Positions 1 to 8,180 of a stretch of DNA of 64,000 bases are shown here, piece after piece; the stretch's first letter is position 1; every line of letters starts with the position of its first letter. The stretch comes from Mesorhizobium japonicum MAFF 303099. GTDB lineage: Bacteria; Pseudomonadota; Alphaproteobacteria; Rhizobiales; Rhizobiaceae. The DNA is taken from the NCBI RefSeq assembly GCF_000009625.1, contig NC_002678.2:5364001-5428000 (forward strand), given 5' to 3'. Below the pieces are notes generated by a model. That model did not search any database. It had not been told where the DNA came from and saw nothing but the letters and a program-made list of their open reading frames with translations. Both the position numbers and the translations under genes were made by a program.

Positions 1-437
1 TTGTACTGATCCCGGAAGTCGGCGACGAGGTCGTTGTCGGTTTTGAGCGCGAGGACTTGCGTTTCCCATACGTGCTGGGCGCGCTGTGGAACGGCAAGGA
101 CAAGCCACCGCACGCCAACAGCGACGGCAAGAACGACAAGCGGACTCTGCAATCGCGCAAGAAACACTATCTCCTGTTCGACGACGGCTCACGCGGCGTC
201 GTCGAACTGGCCCACGAGAAGGGCCGCAAGGTGGTGTTCGACGACGACGGCATCGCCCTGCAGGACGAAAATGGCAACTCGATCAGGATCGATAGCCGCA
301 GCGGCGCAGTGTCGATCGAAGCCAAGGGCAATCTCAGCATCAAGGCAGCCGCCATCACCATCGAGTCGAACGGCACGCTCGACCTGAAGGCGGTCGCCAC
401 ATTGAGCGTGCGTGGCGCGCTCGTGAACATCAACTGA
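1..437 (+). CDS. Contractile injection system spike protein, gpV/VgrG-like (3' part)
   Basis: The gene enters from the left edge; the open frame can be read from base 3 and ends with TGA at 435-437. The visible start carries the conserved VgrG/gpV segment (PEVGDEVVVGFE, then PYVLGALWNGKDKPP). The C-terminal half is a run of short alternating repeats (IRIDSRSGAVSIEAKGNLSI and on) typical of the trimeric beta-helix needle. In gpV/Afp8-type proteins this needle sits under the tube and carries the PAAR tip. The PAAR gene follows 13 bases downstream, which fits. What is missing is the N-terminal OB-fold/hub part, so VgrG versus the shorter gpV/Afp8 form cannot be decided by length. The eCIS genes that follow favour Afp8-like. 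Confidence 0.85.
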   Translation, partial: VLIPEVGDEVVVGFEREDLRFPYVLGALWNGKDKPPHANSDGKNDKRTLQSRKKHYLLFDDGSRGVVELAHEKGRKVVFDDDGIALQDENGNSIRIDSRSGAVSIEAKGNLSIKAAAITIESNGTLDLKAVATLSVRGALVNIN

Positions 438-450
438 GGCGAAGCATGAG

Positions 451-747
451 ATGGGACAGCCAGCAGCACGGCTAGGCGATCCGACCAGCCACGGCACACC
501 GCTGGGGCCGGGTCCCGGCTGCCCAACCGTGCTGATCGCCGGCATGCCGGCCTGGCGCGCCGGATCCGACACGCATGCCTGCCCTCTGGTCGACGTGCTG
601 AAGCCGCATGTCGGTGGCGTGGTTGCGGTAGGCAGCATGACAGTCAAGATCGGCGGCCTGGCGGCGGCGCGACAGGGCGACATGATTGTCGAGGCGGGTG
701 CGCCGAACCCGATCGCTGTCGGGGCCCCGACGGTGATGATTGGGTAG
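451..747 (+). CDS. PAAR-domain spike tip protein
   Basis: 98 aa. It has the PAAR architecture: PAARLGDPTSHGTPLGPGPG at the N-terminus, then short beta-hairpin repeats (TVLIAGMPAWRAGSD, VAVGSMTVKIGGLAAARQGD, PIAVGAPTVMIG). PAAR proteins form the sharp cone at the tip of the spike and may bind a metal ion; His and Cys residues suitable for this are present (HAC around residue 42). It has no C-terminal extension, so it is a structural tip and not an evolved PAAR effector. It corresponds to Afp10 of the Serratia antifeeding prophage. It lies between the spike and the gp25-like gene in one transcription unit. Confidence 0.9.
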   Translation: MGQPAARLGDPTSHGTPLGPGPGCPTVLIAGMPAWRAGSDTHACPLVDVLKPHVGGVVAVGSMTVKIGGLAAARQGDMIVEAGAPNPIAVGAPTVMIG

Positions 748-757
748 GGGAGTGGCG

Positions 758-1168
758 ATGGAGGAGCGCAAGGATTTCCTTGGCAGGGGCTGGGCGATGC
801 CGGTGGACATCGATCCGCGTACCGGACTGGTGGCGGCGGCAGCCTTTGAAGAGGATATCAGGCAGTCGATCCGGATCATCCTCGAGACGGCACCGGGCGA
901 GCGGGTGATGCGGCCGAATTTCGGCTGCGGCATCCACGAACTTGTGTTCACAGCGGTCGACAGCACGGCGCTGCAGCGGATCCGCTCCGAGGTGGAGGCC
1001 GCGCTGCGCCGCTACGAGGCGCGCGTCGAGGTCCTGGAGGTTACTGCCGACGAGGATGCCACAACTGAAGGCAAGCTGTTGGTCGAGGTCGAATACCGGG
1101 TCCGTCGCACCAATCAGATCGGCAATCTGGTCTTTCCATTTTATTTCCGCGAGGGCGGCCGGCCATGA
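758..1168 (+). CDS. Baseplate wedge protein, GPW/gp25 family
   Basis: 136 aa from the ATG at 758, chosen because GGGGAG lies just upstream and MEERKDFLGRGWAMPVDI looks like the family start; an in-frame TTG at 740 is less likely. It matches the gp25/W family in size and in the segments IRQSIRIILETAPGERVMRP and FGCGIHELVF, the conserved core (G-E-R-x-M-x-P-x-F-G) of T4 gp25, P2 gpW, TssE and Afp9. These proteins join the baseplate wedges and nucleate sheath assembly. The stop overlaps the start of the next gene (ATGA). Confidence 0.92.
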   Translation: MEERKDFLGRGWAMPVDIDPRTGLVAAAAFEEDIRQSIRIILETAPGERVMRPNFGCGIHELVFTAVDSTALQRIRSEVEAALRRYEARVEVLEVTADEDATTEGKLLVEVEYRVRRTNQIGNLVFPFYFREGGRP

Positions 1169-4100
1169 GATTTCCTTCCGCGCCCAAGCTGGAGCCCAGA
1201 CGAGCCGCGGATTTCGAGGACGAACTGCTGCGCCGCGCACGGAGTTGGATCCCCAACTGGAATCCGCAGGAGGGCGACAACGACTTTGGCATGGCGCTTC
1301 TGAAGATCGCCGCACGTTTCAGCTCAGAGGTCGCCGAGCGGCTCGACGGCGCGGGCGACAAGATGGCGCGCGGCTTTTTCGACTGGCTTGGCCGGCGCGG
1401 CGAGGCGGCGCGGCCGGCGCGCATGCCGGTGGTGTTCAAGCTTGCCGAGACGGCGCGCGAGGAGGTCATGGCCCTCCATCCCGTCCGCATGCAAGTCGAC
1501 GTCGAGGATGCCACGGTGACATTCGAGACGGAGACCGATCTACGGGTGGCGCCGGGGACGCTCGAGGCGGTGGTCGGCGTCGATCCGGTCAATGATGAGT
1601 TCTTCTTGCCACCGCCAGGGCTGACCAGCCTGGAGCCCCTGGAGCCGTCGCCGACCCGGTGGCTGATCAAGAATTTCGCGGCACCGAGGACCTCTGAGCT
1701 GCAGTTCGATCCAGGTCTTGGTTTGGACGAGGATATGCTGGTCGAGATCGCTGGCTCCCAGTATCGTATTTCCAACCCGCGTGGCGACCTGGCGACGATC
1801 CAGCCCGCGGTGCCTCCTGGCGACGGGTTTGCGAGCGGCACGCCGGTCGGGAAGGTGGAGGCGTTCCGACCCTTTGACGGAGCCCGCAACCAGCAGGATC
1901 ATATCCTTTATCTCGGGCATGCCGAACTGCTGAACGTTGAGGCCGAGGCGAACATTGAGGTCAGCGGGCTCGCGGCCTTGGAAGACGGCGTCGCCTGGGA
2001 ATACTGGGGCAAAGACGCGCGAGCGGACCCTACCGACGCCGATCCCCGCTGGCGACCGCTGGAGCCCCCATCCGCCGCCGGCGATAAGCTAGTCCTGACC
2101 AAACAAAAGGGCGCTGTTGAGCCGACGAAGGTCGGCACTGCCGAGGCACGCTGGATCAGAGCGCGGCTGACGCTCAGCGACGGCATGCTGACCAGCGACC
2201 GCGTCGCGCTGAGCATCAATCCGCTCCATGGAAAGGACTATCCGGGCGCGTTCGATCAGCCTGCGCCCACGGGGTTGCCGCCGGTAGAGGTGATGGTCAA
2301 CTCGACGCCGTCGCCACCCCGCAACTTCTATCCGCTCGGCCGCGAGCCGCATATGTTCGACACGCTCTATCTCGGGTGCGCGGAAGCGTTCTCGAAGCCT
2401 GGGGCTAAGGCTTGGGTGAAGTTCGACCTGTCCGACGGTGTATTCAGCGCGATGTCTGCGATCGACGCCTTGGGCATCGGCCGTGTCGTCGCCGGGGTCG
2501 ACAAGAGTGGCACGTTGCATCTCCTGAGCATGGCCACCGACGGCACGGTGACCCGGCTTGCGGGGCACGAGCCTATGACACCGGCCGAAGGCGTCAGCCT
2601 GATCACCACCGTTCCGCCGGTTATGTGGATGGAGGGAAGCGTCCTCAATGTCGCGGTGGCAACGGCAGACAAAGTGTTTGTCTGGAAGGAAGTGGCTGCG
2701 GCCCCCACGACAAGCGCTTGGGCAGACCATGGGTCACCGCCAGGCACCATCCTCGCTCAGGCAGGACCGATCGCCGGGTTGGTTCTCGTGGACGATGGCG
2801 GCACGCTGTCGCTGATCGCCCTGCGCGACGGGAAGATCGCGAAGCAGGCCGTCACCGGCAACAGTTGGACTGAGATCGACGCCGAATATCCCGCCGGCAC
2901 GGAATGCCATTTCGAGCGCATCTTTCAGATCGCCAGCGATGGTGTGCCGGCGCCAAAGGGGTTGCTGGCGATGGTCGAGAAGGCACCTGGCGATCTGATT
3001 CCGTACAACGTGACCGCGCAAGCCTTCATCGCCGCACAGCTCATCGCCGGTGTCGACAAGGATGTGCGTCCTTTTGGTATGGAGTCTGGAACCAATCTGG
3101 AAGTTGTCGCGGCCAAGATGGCGCGCATGAGCCTACTCGCGAGGAGCACCGGTGCAGCGACCATCGAGGTGCCGCTCGGACAAACTCTCGAACTCCTCCC
3201 GAATGCTGCAATAGGCGGGCGGCTGGAGGACGCTCACGTCACTGCCTACGCCATCGCGGCGCCGAACGGTCAGGGCTATGATCAGGAATTGATTGCCTGG
3301 CGTCCATTTGCGGCAGCGTCTGTCAGAAGGATTTTGTTCCGGAATCCGATCGGATCGAGTATTGGCGTCTTGCGCGGAAGCGTTACGATCTTCGAGGCGC
3401 CGGGCATGGTTGCACCGGCAGCACTACTGCCTGGCAACAACAAGGGCGAGATTTTTGCCGCATGGCTCGGAGGGAACCGGGCCTCGGAACAGCTTAATGC
3501 CGCGGACCTCAGAAGCGCGATTTCGGTGCCACCGTCACCACCTGTCGTGGAGGTTGGCGATACAGTGGCGGCCGGAAATGGTGGCCAACCCGATATCGCA
3601 ATCGTTGTCGGGGGCAATGTGCCTGGTCAGGGCAGCCATGTGGGGCGGCAATTCTTCTGGTTGGACACCTATCTGGACCGCTCGACGGACGAGACTGTAA
3701 TCCAGGTCTACAAGACATCCACCGCAGCTCCCGCACAGCTAACCGTCTCCACCAACGCCGCACCCTATCAACTGACGTTCGCAGGTCCCGTCGCGACCCT
3801 GCCAGACTGGATATTGATCGATGACGGCGCCGGCACCCCCAGCCTGGTCGGCGTGACGAATTTCGTGCCCGGTACCAATGTCGTGACCGTCGATCGGCTA
3901 GTGGCGCCGCTGAACTCGGTGCTCGACTTCTGGCTACCCACGCCGGTGCAGGCCCGGTTGTTTCCCGGAGCGATCTTGAATGCCACGAACAACGTCAACT
4001 GGACAGTGGCTGCGCTCGAAATAGGGGCCATCTATTTCCCGGATCTCAATCCTGTGAGGCAGAAGGTCGTCGCCTACACCCAGTCGGCCGGACATGCCGG

Positions 4101-6258
4101 ATACATCGCATTCGCCAGCCAATGGAACCCGGCACCGCCGCCGCCGGGAGTCATCAAGTTCACCGTCGACGGCGTGGTAACCGGATGGGCAGCGCTGTTC
4201 GGCGATTCCACGGCGAACCCGGCTTTGTCATGGGAATACTGGAACGGAACTGGGTGGTGGCTCCTGCCTGTAGATGAGGACGGGACAGGCCGCCTGCGCA
4301 ACAGCGGCTGGGTGAAATTCGTCGTCCCGACCGACCTGAAACCGGTCGACTGGGCCGGCAAGACCAACCACTGGATTCGAGCGCGCCTCATAGGCGGCGA
4401 TTACGGTCGCGAGAAGGTTGTTGTGATCACTCGGCCGATACCAGGCACCAACCAGACCGAACAGACCGTCAACCGCACCACCGAGGGCATCCAGCCGCCC
4501 TTCGCCCTGGAGGTCCGGATTGCCTATGCCGTCGACCAGGAGGTAGCGCCGACCTTCCTGCTGACGCTCGACAGCGGCACGTTACGCGACCAGAGCGATG
4601 CCAATCGCATGTCCGGGACCAACATCGAGGTGTTCGCGCCGCTGGGCTGTACGCTGGGTCGCTTTGAGGCCGGCGACCGGGCGCAGGGCTTGAGAGCTGA
4701 AACGGCTGCGAAGGACCGCGGCTGTGACGATTTCGCTGCACCTTGCACCTGCTGCGCAGCAACGCCGGCCGGGCAAGCCGACCTCACAGGGCGAGCGGTC
4801 GCGGTGGGACAGGGCGGTGGCAGGGCGCTCTATCTCGGCTTCACATCGAAGCTCTCGGATGAGCCTGTCAACTTGCTTTTCGTGGTTGAACAGGAGCGCC
4901 CGCACGATGCGTCAGCGCCGATGGAGGTTCATGCGCTGATCGGCGACCGATTGGTTCCGGTCCTCGCCTCCGACGAGACGCGCGCCCTTTCCGAGAGCGG
5001 CCTGGTGAAGATGTCTTTCAGCGTCGAGCCCATGCAGGCGGAGCTGTTTGGGCGCAACCTGTTCTGGCTCAGGCTGACGCCACGTGGCAGCAGTGATTGG
5101 CTGCCGGCGTTGAAGGGGGTATATCTCAATGCCGTCTGGGCACGCGCCGCCGAGACGATGACGCGCGAACTGGTCGGCTCCTCGGCAGGAGAGCCCGGGC
5201 TGACACTCGCGCTGGCGCGGCCACCGCTGCTGCAAGACAGCCTGGAACTCAGGGTCAGGGAGCCCCTCGGCGGCGAAGAGCGCGATCGGCTGCTGGCGGA
5301 GTACCCCGACAGCGTCGTCAGCGACGCCGTCGACCTGCCGGGCGACTGGGTTTTGTGGAGGCAGGTGATCGATCCGGCCGATTGTGCGGCCGCTGACCGG
5401 GTATACGCCCTGGATGAGGCGACGGGCACGATCCGGTTCGGCGACGGTCGGCATGGCGCCATTCCGTCATCCGGCCCCGACACGATCGTCGCCTTCAGAT
5501 ATGAACGCACCGAACCCGGCGTGGGTGAGGCAGTACCGGCAAACCAGGTGGTAGCGCGCACGCCGCTTAACCTCGTGACACCCGTCGATAACGTGGAGGC
5601 GGTGTACGCAGGCGATCAGCCGGCTGGCGGCCTTGCGCCGCAATCCGACGCGCGCGTCCTGCAATTCAGTCCGGCGCGGCTGCGGCACCGCGGCCGTGCG
5701 CTCTCGGCCCGTGATATCGAGGATCTCGCGCTTGAGTGGTCGGCCGACGCGGTTCAGGCACGTTGTTTCCCGCAAGCTGGCCGCGTCACGCTGGTGCTCG
5801 TGATGCGAGGGCGCGACCCTCAGCCCAGTCGGGCAGAGAAGCGGGAATTGACGCGTGCGTTGCTCGCCGCGGCGCCGCCGACGCTCGCGGTGCCGGGCAG
5901 GCTCATCATCGAGGGGCCAACGGTGCGCCGCATCCGCATCAAGCTCAGGCTTGTGGTTCCCGCAATCGACCTGGCCGGCGCTGTCGGCATCAAGGTGAAG
6001 TCGCGGCTCCGGACCTATTTCGACACCGATCCGGCGGCTGCCGGCGGCTGGCAGTTAGGAGCCACACCTGGCGAGGACGACATCGCCGAAGCGTTGCTCG
6101 ACGTGGCGAATCTCGAGAGCATCGCAGCGGTGGCGATCAGCGAGGTGGACGACAGTGGGGTTCGACCCTGGTCAGCGAAAGTCGGCGCCCGCGCACTGGC
6201 GCTGCTCGATGATGACGGAGTACAGATCGAATTCGACGTGACGGAGGCGGTCGCATGA
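1165..6258 (+). CDS. Large baseplate assembly protein, gpJ-like (Afp11-type)
   Basis: 1697 aa, starting in an ATGA overlap with the gp25-like gene. The N-terminal segment (FEDELLRRARSWIPNWNP, DFGMALLKIAARFSSEVAER, about residues 15-60) is typical of the large 'putative baseplate assembly protein' family. The last 250 residues carry a gpJ-like part (RHRGRALSARDIEDLALEWS, then DDIAEALLDVANLESIAAV). Between them lies a long beta-rich insert of unknown role. A cysteine cluster (C-D-D-F-A-A-P-C-T-C-C) sits near residue 1190. Afp11/Pvc11 proteins form the wedge ring that receives the spike. At 1697 aa it is longer than the classical homologues, so the insert may add surface domains. The gene shares an overlap with the next one as well. 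Confidence 0.88.
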   Translation: MRFPSAPKLEPRRAADFEDELLRRARSWIPNWNPQEGDNDFGMALLKIAARFSSEVAERLDGAGDKMARGFFDWLGRRGEAARPARMPVVFKLAETAREEVMALHPVRMQVDVEDATVTFETETDLRVAPGTLEAVVGVDPVNDEFFLPPPGLTSLEPLEPSPTRWLIKNFAAPRTSELQFDPGLGLDEDMLVEIAGSQYRISNPRGDLATIQPAVPPGDGFASGTPVGKVEAFRPFDGARNQQDHILYLGHAELLNVEAEANIEVSGLAALEDGVAWEYWGKDARADPTDADPRWRPLEPPSAAGDKLVLTKQKGAVEPTKVGTAEARWIRARLTLSDGMLTSDRVALSINPLHGKDYPGAFDQPAPTGLPPVEVMVNSTPSPPRNFYPLGREPHMFDTLYLGCAEAFSKPGAKAWVKFDLSDGVFSAMSAIDALGIGRVVAGVDKSGTLHLLSMATDGTVTRLAGHEPMTPAEGVSLITTVPPVMWMEGSVLNVAVATADKVFVWKEVAAAPTTSAWADHGSPPGTILAQAGPIAGLVLVDDGGTLSLIALRDGKIAKQAVTGNSWTEIDAEYPAGTECHFERIFQIASDGVPAPKGLLAMVEKAPGDLIPYNVTAQAFIAAQLIAGVDKDVRPFGMESGTNLEVVAAKMARMSLLARSTGAATIEVPLGQTLELLPNAAIGGRLEDAHVTAYAIAAPNGQGYDQELIAWRPFAAASVRRILFRNPIGSSIGVLRGSVTIFEAPGMVAPAALLPGNNKGEIFAAWLGGNRASEQLNAADLRSAISVPPSPPVVEVGDTVAAGNGGQPDIAIVVGGNVPGQGSHVGRQFFWLDTYLDRSTDETVIQVYKTSTAAPAQLTVSTNAAPYQLTFAGPVATLPDWILIDDGAGTPSLVGVTNFVPGTNVVTVDRLVAPLNSVLDFWLPTPVQARLFPGAILNATNNVNWTVAALEIGAIYFPDLNPVRQKVVAYTQSAGHAGYIAFASQWNPAPPPPGVIKFTVDGVVTGWAALFGDSTANPALSWEYWNGTGWWLLPVDEDGTGRLRNSGWVKFVVPTDLKPVDWAGKTNHWIRARLIGGDYGREKVVVITRPIPGTNQTEQTVNRTTEGIQPPFALEVRIAYAVDQEVAPTFLLTLDSGTLRDQSDANRMSGTNIEVFAPLGCTLGRFEAGDRAQGLRAETAAKDRGCDDFAAPCTCCAATPAGQADLTGRAVAVGQGGGRALYLGFTSKLSDEPVNLLFVVEQERPHDASAPMEVHALIGDRLVPVLASDETRALSESGLVKMSFSVEPMQAELFGRNLFWLRLTPRGSSDWLPALKGVYLNAVWARAAETMTRELVGSSAGEPGLTLALARPPLLQDSLELRVREPLGGEERDRLLAEYPDSVVSDAVDLPGDWVLWRQVIDPADCAAADRVYALDEATGTIRFGDGRHGAIPSSGPDTIVAFRYERTEPGVGEAVPANQVVARTPLNLVTPVDNVEAVYAGDQPAGGLAPQSDARVLQFSPARLRHRGRALSARDIEDLALEWSADAVQARCFPQAGRVTLVLVMRGRDPQPSRAEKRELTRALLAAAPPTLAVPGRLIIEGPTVRRIRIKLRLVVPAIDLAGAVGIKVKSRLRTYFDTDPAAAGGWQLGATPGEDDIAEALLDVANLESIAAVAISEVDDSGVRPWSAKVGARALALLDDDGVQIEFDVTEAVA

Positions 6259-8180
6259 GCCAGCTTGCTCCCGTCCTGTTCACGCGTCGCTATTCCGATC
6301 TGGTCGAGATCGGACTTTCGCGCCTGCCAAGCCTATCGCCCGACTGGACGGATCACAACGCGCACGATCCCGGCATCTCGCTGATAGAACTGCTTGCCTG
6401 GGTCGCGGAGGCCGAGATCTATGCGTTGGCACGCAGCCGCCGCGACGAACGCCTTGCCTATGCTGCGCTGATGGGCTTCGTGCCCAATGGCGCACGTCCA
6501 GCCCAAGGACTGATCTGGCCGGACCATGACTCCCCCGATGCGCCGGAAGCGATGTTTACCAGCGCAATCGTCATCGAGCGCGACCAGGTCATCCACACTG
6601 TTCGCGCGGACCAGCCAAGCTTCCGGCCGTTGCAAAGGATCTTGTGGCTGGCAGCGCGCGTCGTGGCGCTGACAACGCGGCTGCCGGACGGAAGCATGGT
6701 CGACCATAGCGGCGCCAACCGACGCGGCAGCCCGGCTTTTCAGCCGTTCGGCGCGGCCGACGGGCGCGGCGTGGTGCTTGCGATGACCCTTGAGGCGACT
6801 GGCGCCGCCCCCCTGTTCTGGCGGGAGCCGGCCGACGATGCGCGGCTTGTCATCGGCGTGCGCGCCGCCGGAGGGCAAAGCAAAGCAGCGCCGGCTGCTG
6901 CCAACTCCGCCGGATCGCCGCTAGAGGTCACTCTGGTCACCCCAAGCCAGCGTGTCCCGCTCCGGATCGTCGAAGACACGACGGGCGGCTTTCTGCGCAC
7001 GGGATTCTGCAGTCTCGACGTGTCGGCAATACGCGACCCGTCAACGTCGGCGATCCTGGAGTTTCGGCTGCCGCGCGGTTTTGACCGGGCACCCGGCATC
7101 CTGCGCATCGAGCCCAACGTCATCCCAATCACGCAGAGCGAGGCGGCCAGCGAGATCCATGTGCTGAGTGGCGCGCCCAATCAGGGATTCGATCTGGAAT
7201 ACCCAGGGCTGGAATTCGAACCGGGCGCCGAATCCGTAAAGATAGAGGTCGAGGCGGTCGGCGGCTTCGAGGAGTGGAAGCGTTGCGACCGGCTTTCGGA
7301 CCAAGGCCCGCAGGATCGTGTCTTCCAACTTGATCCGGTCGCGGCCCGGATCAGTTTCGGCAACGGTATCAATGGGACCATACCTCCGTCGGCGGCCCAG
7401 ATCAGGGCTTCCTACAGCGTAAGTCAGGGGATGGCCGGCAATACGGCCGCCAACCGCAAATGGCTCGTCTTTCACTCGATGCCGGCGTCTGGCGTCAATC
7501 CCGACCCCATTGCGGGTGGCGAGGATCCTTCGGGCTGGCTCGAACAGCGCCGTCAGGCGCGCCAGTCCATCGCGCAGGTCCATCCACTGGTAAGCGTGGC
7601 AGACATCGAAGCGGCTGCGCTCGCCCTTCCAGATCTTGAGGTCGGAAGGGCGTGGCTGGTTCCGGCGCGCATCGGCGACGTTTCGACCGAGACGATCCGG
7701 CTCGTCGCCATGCAGTCGCGTCTGGCCGGCGCCGAGCCTCGGTCCGTGCCCGAGACGGCGCGCTGGCTGGAAGCAGTCCGGCGCGCACTCGTGCCACGGA
7801 TGTCGCTTGGCGCGCGACTTGCTGTCGTCGCGCCGCGCTATGTCGACTTCACCATTCGCGCCCGCATCGTGCCCGAGCCGAGACTAGACGTCGGGCAGGT
7901 TAAGCGTAGCGTCGTGCGGGAACTGACGAGACGGCTTGCATTGGTCGGCTCCGCAGCTGGCCAGCCCCTGCGCGCTTTCGGCCTGGCGGTCACGCGACGC
8001 GATCTCGTGGCCTGGCTGCAGGCGCTACCCGATGTGCGGCACGTAGCCGACCTGCAGGTGATGCTTGCCGGCGGCAAGGCGGTGGAGACGGTGAAGGTGC
8101 CGCGCACCGGGCTGCCACACATCGATCTCGGATCGAGCGAGATCGATATCGCCCTTCCGGCGGAAGGAGCCACGCGATGA
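6255..8180 (+). CDS. Baseplate J-like protein (Afp12-type)
   Basis: 641 aa, ATGA overlap with the preceding gene. The start shows the signature LPSLSPDWTDHNAHDPGIS followed by LIELLAWVAEAEIYALARSR, common to the J-like baseplate proteins of eCIS. The C-terminal third has the gpJ fold elements: HPLVSVADIEAAALALPDLE, then FTIRARIVPEPRLDVGQVK and a final domain ending in LPHIDLGSSEID. With the 1697-aa neighbour it should form the heterodimeric wedge, as Afp11/Afp12 do. It is followed by another 4-bp overlap, so stoichiometric expression is likely. Confidence 0.88.
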   Translation: MSQLAPVLFTRRYSDLVEIGLSRLPSLSPDWTDHNAHDPGISLIELLAWVAEAEIYALARSRRDERLAYAALMGFVPNGARPAQGLIWPDHDSPDAPEAMFTSAIVIERDQVIHTVRADQPSFRPLQRILWLAARVVALTTRLPDGSMVDHSGANRRGSPAFQPFGAADGRGVVLAMTLEATGAAPLFWREPADDARLVIGVRAAGGQSKAAPAAANSAGSPLEVTLVTPSQRVPLRIVEDTTGGFLRTGFCSLDVSAIRDPSTSAILEFRLPRGFDRAPGILRIEPNVIPITQSEAASEIHVLSGAPNQGFDLEYPGLEFEPGAESVKIEVEAVGGFEEWKRCDRLSDQGPQDRVFQLDPVAARISFGNGINGTIPPSAAQIRASYSVSQGMAGNTAANRKWLVFHSMPASGVNPDPIAGGEDPSGWLEQRRQARQSIAQVHPLVSVADIEAAALALPDLEVGRAWLVPARIGDVSTETIRLVAMQSRLAGAEPRSVPETARWLEAVRRALVPRMSLGARLAVVAPRYVDFTIRARIVPEPRLDVGQVKRSVVRELTRRLALVGSAAGQPLRAFGLAVTRRDLVAWLQALPDVRHVADLQVMLAGGKAVETVKVPRTGLPHIDLGSSEIDIALPAEGATR

